Below, piece by piece: positions 60,662-64,000 of a stretch of 64,000 nucleotides of DNA (the first letter of the stretch is position 1; the number at the start of each line of letters is the position of its first letter). The notes under the pieces are model-generated. The model was not told the DNA's origin. It made no database searches and saw only the letters and a list, made by a program, of their open reading frames with translations. The position numbers were made by a program, and so were the translations under genes. Origin of the DNA: Alkalimonas cellulosilytica (GTDB lineage: Bacteria; Pseudomonadota; Gammaproteobacteria; Enterobacterales; Alteromonadaceae); NCBI RefSeq assembly GCF_036325985.1, contig NZ_JAUHLI010000007.1, positions 153,646-217,645 of the forward strand, written 5' to 3'.

Positions 60662-63600
60662 ATGAAAAGAATGCTAATTAATGCAACGCAGGAAGAAGAA
60701 ATCCGCGTTGCGCTGGTCGATGGCCAGCGTCTGTTTGATCTGGATATCGAAAGCCCTGGTCACGAACAAAAAAAAGCCAACATCTACAAAGGCAAAATCA
60801 CCCGGGTTGAACCCAGCCTTGAGGCCGCTTTTGTTGATTACGGCGCCGATCGCCATGGCTTCCTGCCACTAAAAGAAATCTCCCGCGAATACTTCCCTTC
60901 TGGTTATAAATTTGACGGCCGTCCCAACATCAAAGAAGTAGTGAAAGAAGGCCAGGAAGTTATTATCCAGATTGACAAAGAAGAGCGTGGCCAAAAAGGT
61001 GCTGCCTTAACGACGTTTGTCAGCCTGGCTGGTTCCTACCTGGTATTAATGCCAAACAACCCTCGTGCCGGTGGTATTTCCCGCCGCATTGAAGGCGATG
61101 AGCGTCAGGATTTAAAAGATGCATTAAGTCAGTTAACCATGCCCGATGGCATGGGATTGATTGTGCGTACTGCCGGGGTTGGCAAATCGTTTGAAGAACT
61201 GGATTACGACTTAAAGTCCTTGCTGAAACATTGGGCTGCTATCAGCGATGCTGCGGCCAACCGTCCGGCTCCGTTTTTGATCCACCAGGAAAGCAATGTG
61301 GTATTTCGCGCCATCCGCGATTACCTGCGCCGTGATATTGGTGAGATCCTGATCGACAGTCAGAAAATTTTCGACGAAGCACGCCTCTACATCCAGCAAT
61401 TCCGGCCGGACTTTGCTCATCGGGTGAAATTATACACCGGTGATGTGCCACTTTTTATGCACTTCCAGATTGAAAACCAGATTGAATCGGCTTTCCACCG
61501 CGAAGTACGCTTGCCATCCGGCGGCTCCATCGTGATTGACAGCACCGAAGCGCTGACCGCGATTGATATCAACTCGGCCAAAGCCACCAAAGGTGGTGAT
61601 ATCGAAGAAACCGCTTTTAATACCAACCTGGAAGCGGCCGATGAAATTGCCCGCCAATTGCGTCTGCGTGACTTGGGCGGCCTGATTGTGATCGACTTTA
61701 TCGACATGACGCCGGTGCGGCATCAGCGTGAAGTGGAAAACCGTTTAAAAGATGCGGTCAAACAAGACCGGGCCCGGGTTCAGATTGGCCGGATTTCGCG
61801 TTTCGGCTTGCTGGAAATGTCGCGGCAACGTCTGCGTCCGTCACTGGGCGAGTCGGCCGGCCACCTGTGTCCACGGTGTCATGGCCGCGGTACCATTCGT
61901 AGCACTGAATCATCCGCACTGTCGATTCTGCGACTGATTGAAGAAGAGTCCATTAAAGATAATACCAGCCAAATCCAGGCTCAGGTGCCTATTTCAGTAG
62001 CCACCTTCCTGATGAATGAAAAGCGTGATGCCGTTCGCCGCATTGAAAAGCGTCATGGTATTGATGTGTTTATTATTCCAAATGAACACATGGAAACACC
62101 ACACTTTGAAGTGATCCGGGTTCGGATTGATGAAGAGCTGGATGAAAGCAGCTACAAAATGGTGAAAACACCGGATCTGAGTAAAGATCTGTATCAGCCA
62201 CTGACTCAGGACAGTGTCGCCAGGGAGAAGCCTGCTCTGTCAGCGATCAGCATTCCGGATTCAGCCGCACCAGCAGCCGCAGCCGCTCCTTCACCAGAGG
62301 CCGCAGTCAGTAAAGCAGATGCAGCACCTGGCTTACTTGCACGCTTGTCAAACTGGGTGAGCCAATTGTTTGGCAGCAGCGAGAGCAAGGAAACCAAGCC
62401 AGCTGAAAAGCCTGCAACCGATCAGCGCAACGAGCAAAATCGCCGCTCCAATCAAAACAACAACCGCCGTCGCAACAACAACCGTCGTCGTGGTGGTCAG
62501 GATAGTCGTGGCGGTCAGGATAACCGTCGCGCCGCCGAGCAAGAACAAACGCAGCAAACGGCTCCGCAGCAAAAACAAGCCAGCAAACCAAGCCGGGCAG
62601 CAGAGCAACCTAGAAAGCAAGAGCCAAAAGCAGACGCAAAGCAAGAAAGCAGACCGGACAACAAAGCTGCAACCGAGCGTACTGAGGATAAACCAGCTCA
62701 GCCGCGTAAAGCTGCTGAACGTCGTCAGCGTCGTCAGCTGCAAAAGTCTGTGCGCTTAGAAAAAGCAGCCACAGAGCCACAGCAGCAAGCTGCAGCAGCC
62801 GAAGGCCAGGAAACAGCGGTTACCAAACCTGTGGTTGCCAACAATACTGCGGCTGATACGGCACTCACTGCAAATACAGCTGTGGAAACGACTTCGCAGC
62901 AGCCGGTAGCAAGCACTGAAGTAGTGGAGCAAGCTGAAGCAACTGAAGCGAATGCCAAAACTGCAAAGAAAGTACAGCCGGTTAACGAGACAGCAGAGGC
63001 TGAGCAGTCCAAACATAGCGATACAACTGACAACGTTACAGTTGCAAGCGATGCAACCGAGAGCGAAGCAGAAGACAAAGAGCAAAGCGATCAGCGCAAG
63101 CGCGCCCGCCGCTCACCACGTCATTTGCGTGCTGCCGGTCAAAAGCGCAAGAAAGAGCAAAATGGCGAAGCAGAAGAAACGCTAGCAGAGCCAGCCACCG
63201 AGCAGCTTGATTTACTGGCCAGCCCACAAGTTGATGCGGTTGATACGACTGCATCTGCTGAGCCAGCGATCACCACCGAAGATGCGGTGGTTAAAGCTGA
63301 CGCGGCTAGTGACTCTGAAGTCGTGGATGCAACAACTGCGGACAAGACACCGGATGAAGCGCCGGCAAAAAAACCACGTAAACGTGCGCCGGCCCGTAAA
63401 GCCAAGGCAAAACCAGCTGATGCTGCTGAAGCTACTGAACCAAAAGCAGTGAAGGCGGATAAGTCTGAAACCGGACAAGTAGAAGCAGCACCTGCTACAG
63501 CCGCAGAAACGGCGGTGAAACCAGAAAAGGCTGAGAAGGTTGAAATAGCCGAGGTGACAAAACCGGTCACTGAATCAGCACAGGAAGCCAAGGCTGAGGT

Positions 63601-63883
63601 AAAAGCAACTGAAGAAGCCGCTCCTGCACCAGCAGCAGAGCAAGCTGCTCCGGTAGCCAGTACACCAGCCGCGGCAGCACTAGCCCGAGCCAATCGCTAC
63701 CAACAAATGGTGGTATCGCAAATGGCCAAACCGGTAAAGGTGACTGACGAGCCAGCTGCTGAGCTGCCCACAGCGATGCCAGCTGAAGCACGCCCAGCGG
63801 TTCAAAGCTCAGAGCGTAAAGCAGGCACCGGCTCTGCCCGTCAGGCAGCTACAGCGCCGATGAGTAAAACCAAAGCCGATTAA
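60662..63883 (+). CDS. rne: Ribonuclease E
   Basis: This 1073-aa endoribonuclease is the scaffold of the RNA degradosome. The catalytic half begins MKRMLINATQEEEIRVALVDG. The S1 domain is ~35-120, DNase-I-like metal residues are in IDSTEALTAIDINS and VIDFIDMTPVR, and the Zn-link is CPRCHGRG (about 403-410). Next comes an amphipathic membrane anchor GLLARLSNWVSQLFG (about 556-570). The low-complexity C-terminal half has an Arg/Asn-rich RNA-binding block (about 594-625), RRSPRHLRAAGQKRKK (about 815-830, like AR2 of E. coli) and a final ATAPMSKTKAD resembling the PNPase-binding tail. In between it is Ala/Glu/Thr-rich and disordered. Confidence 0.96.
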   Translation: MKRMLINATQEEEIRVALVDGQRLFDLDIESPGHEQKKANIYKGKITRVEPSLEAAFVDYGADRHGFLPLKEISREYFPSGYKFDGRPNIKEVVKEGQEVIIQIDKEERGQKGAALTTFVSLAGSYLVLMPNNPRAGGISRRIEGDERQDLKDALSQLTMPDGMGLIVRTAGVGKSFEELDYDLKSLLKHWAAISDAAANRPAPFLIHQESNVVFRAIRDYLRRDIGEILIDSQKIFDEARLYIQQFRPDFAHRVKLYTGDVPLFMHFQIENQIESAFHREVRLPSGGSIVIDSTEALTAIDINSAKATKGGDIEETAFNTNLEAADEIARQLRLRDLGGLIVIDFIDMTPVRHQREVENRLKDAVKQDRARVQIGRISRFGLLEMSRQRLRPSLGESAGHLCPRCHGRGTIRSTESSALSILRLIEEESIKDNTSQIQAQVPISVATFLMNEKRDAVRRIEKRHGIDVFIIPNEHMETPHFEVIRVRIDEELDESSYKMVKTPDLSKDLYQPLTQDSVAREKPALSAISIPDSAAPAAAAAPSPEAAVSKADAAPGLLARLSNWVSQLFGSSESKETKPAEKPATDQRNEQNRRSNQNNNRRRNNNRRRGGQDSRGGQDNRRAAEQEQTQQTAPQQKQASKPSRAAEQPRKQEPKADAKQESRPDNKAATERTEDKPAQPRKAAERRQRRQLQKSVRLEKAATEPQQQAAAAEGQETAVTKPVVANNTAADTALTANTAVETTSQQPVASTEVVEQAEATEANAKTAKKVQPVNETAEAEQSKHSDTTDNVTVASDATESEAEDKEQSDQRKRARRSPRHLRAAGQKRKKEQNGEAEETLAEPATEQLDLLASPQVDAVDTTASAEPAITTEDAVVKADAASDSEVVDATTADKTPDEAPAKKPRKRAPARKAKAKPADAAEATEPKAVKADKSETGQVEAAPATAAETAVKPEKAEKVEIAEVTKPVTESAQEAKAEVKATEEAAPAPAAEQAAPVASTPAAAALARANRYQQMVVSQMAKPVKVTDEPAAELPTAMPAEARPAVQSSERKAGTGSARQAATAPMSKTKAD

Positions 63884-63906
63884 GCTTAGCGTTTAGCTCA
63901 GAATAG

Positions 63907-63933
63907 AAAAGGTGTCCTGCGGGACACCTTTTT
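63907..63933 (+). terminator. Intrinsic terminator of rne
   Basis: An AAAAGGTGTCC/GGACACCTTTT stem with loop TGCG and a T-run lies 24 bp after the rne stop. Its T-run is also the start of the next inverted repeat. Confidence 0.88.
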
Positions 63934-63987
63934 ATTGTCAATCTTAAACCACCTCCTGTGGAGGTGGTTTAAGATTGACAATAAAAA
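63929..63987. repeat. Perfect 28-bp inverted repeat downstream of rne
   Basis: Arms 63929-63956 and 63960-63987 are exact reverse complements around a 3-nt loop (TGT). The 5' arm starts TTTTTATTGTCAATC and the 3' arm ends in AAAAA, the opposite of a normal intrinsic terminator. It follows the rne terminator directly and precedes what looks like the left arm of another terminator (AAAAACCCCAGCC) cut by the window end. It may be a very stable RNA hairpin, a cruciform site or a fold-back artefact. Confidence 0.8.
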
Positions 63988-64000
63988 ACCCCAGCCGAAG

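Noticed and set aside
62348..63693. Several long antisense frames in the 3' half of rne
   Set aside because: They mirror the biased Ala/Glu/Gln codons of the scaffold region and have no ribosome sites or protein character.
1..64000. tRNA or rRNA genes
   Set aside because: No cloverleaf-like sequence with CCA end or conserved rRNA stretch was recognised in any intergenic region.

Overview
The window looks like chromosome from a moderately GC-rich gammaproteobacterium, most likely an Alteromonadales-type marine or freshwater genus close to Rheinheimera/Alishewanella. That placement is inferred from the fab-plsX-rpmF-yceD / maf / rluC / rne neighbourhood, a rhombosortase, a DcaP-type porin, two S9 peptidases and a CrbR-like regulator beside acs. 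No rRNA, tRNA, CRISPR array, complete IS or prophage gene was seen.

Layout. 0-12 kb: a surface polysaccharide locus read leftwards. It starts with a small lipoprotein and an outer-membrane export protein (KpsD-like), continues with kpsM, kpsT, kpsE and a KpsC-like transferase, a GT4 glycosyltransferase, then nucleotide-sugar genes (rfbB, ugd, rfbD), and ends with an MntA/HepT toxin-antitoxin pair. Together the transport genes form an ABC-dependent (group-2-like) capsule exporter. 12-18 kb: a small membrane protein, an aspartoacylase-family hydrolase, bfd with a Fur box, a NatAB-type ABC exporter, two secreted proteins of unknown function and a DUF3025 gene. 18-30 kb: asnB, an S9 peptidase, class I fumarase, a MITE-like element, pabB, a Nudix hydrolase, a YqhA-type membrane protein, an M19 dipeptidase and sdaA. 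30-38 kb: an RND pump with its adaptor, an orphan KAS III-like enzyme behind a palindromic operator, and a MoxR ATPase/VWA pair. 38-48 kb: cysK, a lipoprotein, an enoyl-CoA hydratase, gamma-glutamyltransferase, a rhombosortase facing a PEP-CTERM protein, a second S9 peptidase, rluA and a porin. 48-51.5 kb: acs, a LuxR-type response regulator and a DUF1289 gene. 51.5-64 kb: the fatty-acid/phospholipid cluster (yceD-rpmF-plsX-fabH-fabD-fabG-acpP-fabF, read leftwards), maf, a HAD phosphatase, rluC and rne.

The strongest unexplained signal is in the first 14 kb. Six short arrays consist of small hairpins with different but self-complementary stems, separated by a conserved 10-nt linker close to CTAGTGACCG. 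They lie at gene ends, and the linker supplies the stop codon of seven genes (hepT, rfbD, ugd, rfbB, the 12203 membrane gene, the aspartoacylase gene and natB). Other notable non-coding signals are a 268-bp element with 25-bp terminal inverted repeats between fumA and pabB, a perfect 23-bp inverted repeat in the fabF leader, a perfect 28-bp inverted repeat after rne, and an 18-bp palindrome touching a perfect TATAAT upstream of the KAS III-like gene.

Starts were adjusted from the longest open frame where ribosome-binding sites, signal peptides or family knowledge supported a later codon; each case is noted. All family names rest on motif reading by eye, not on database searches.
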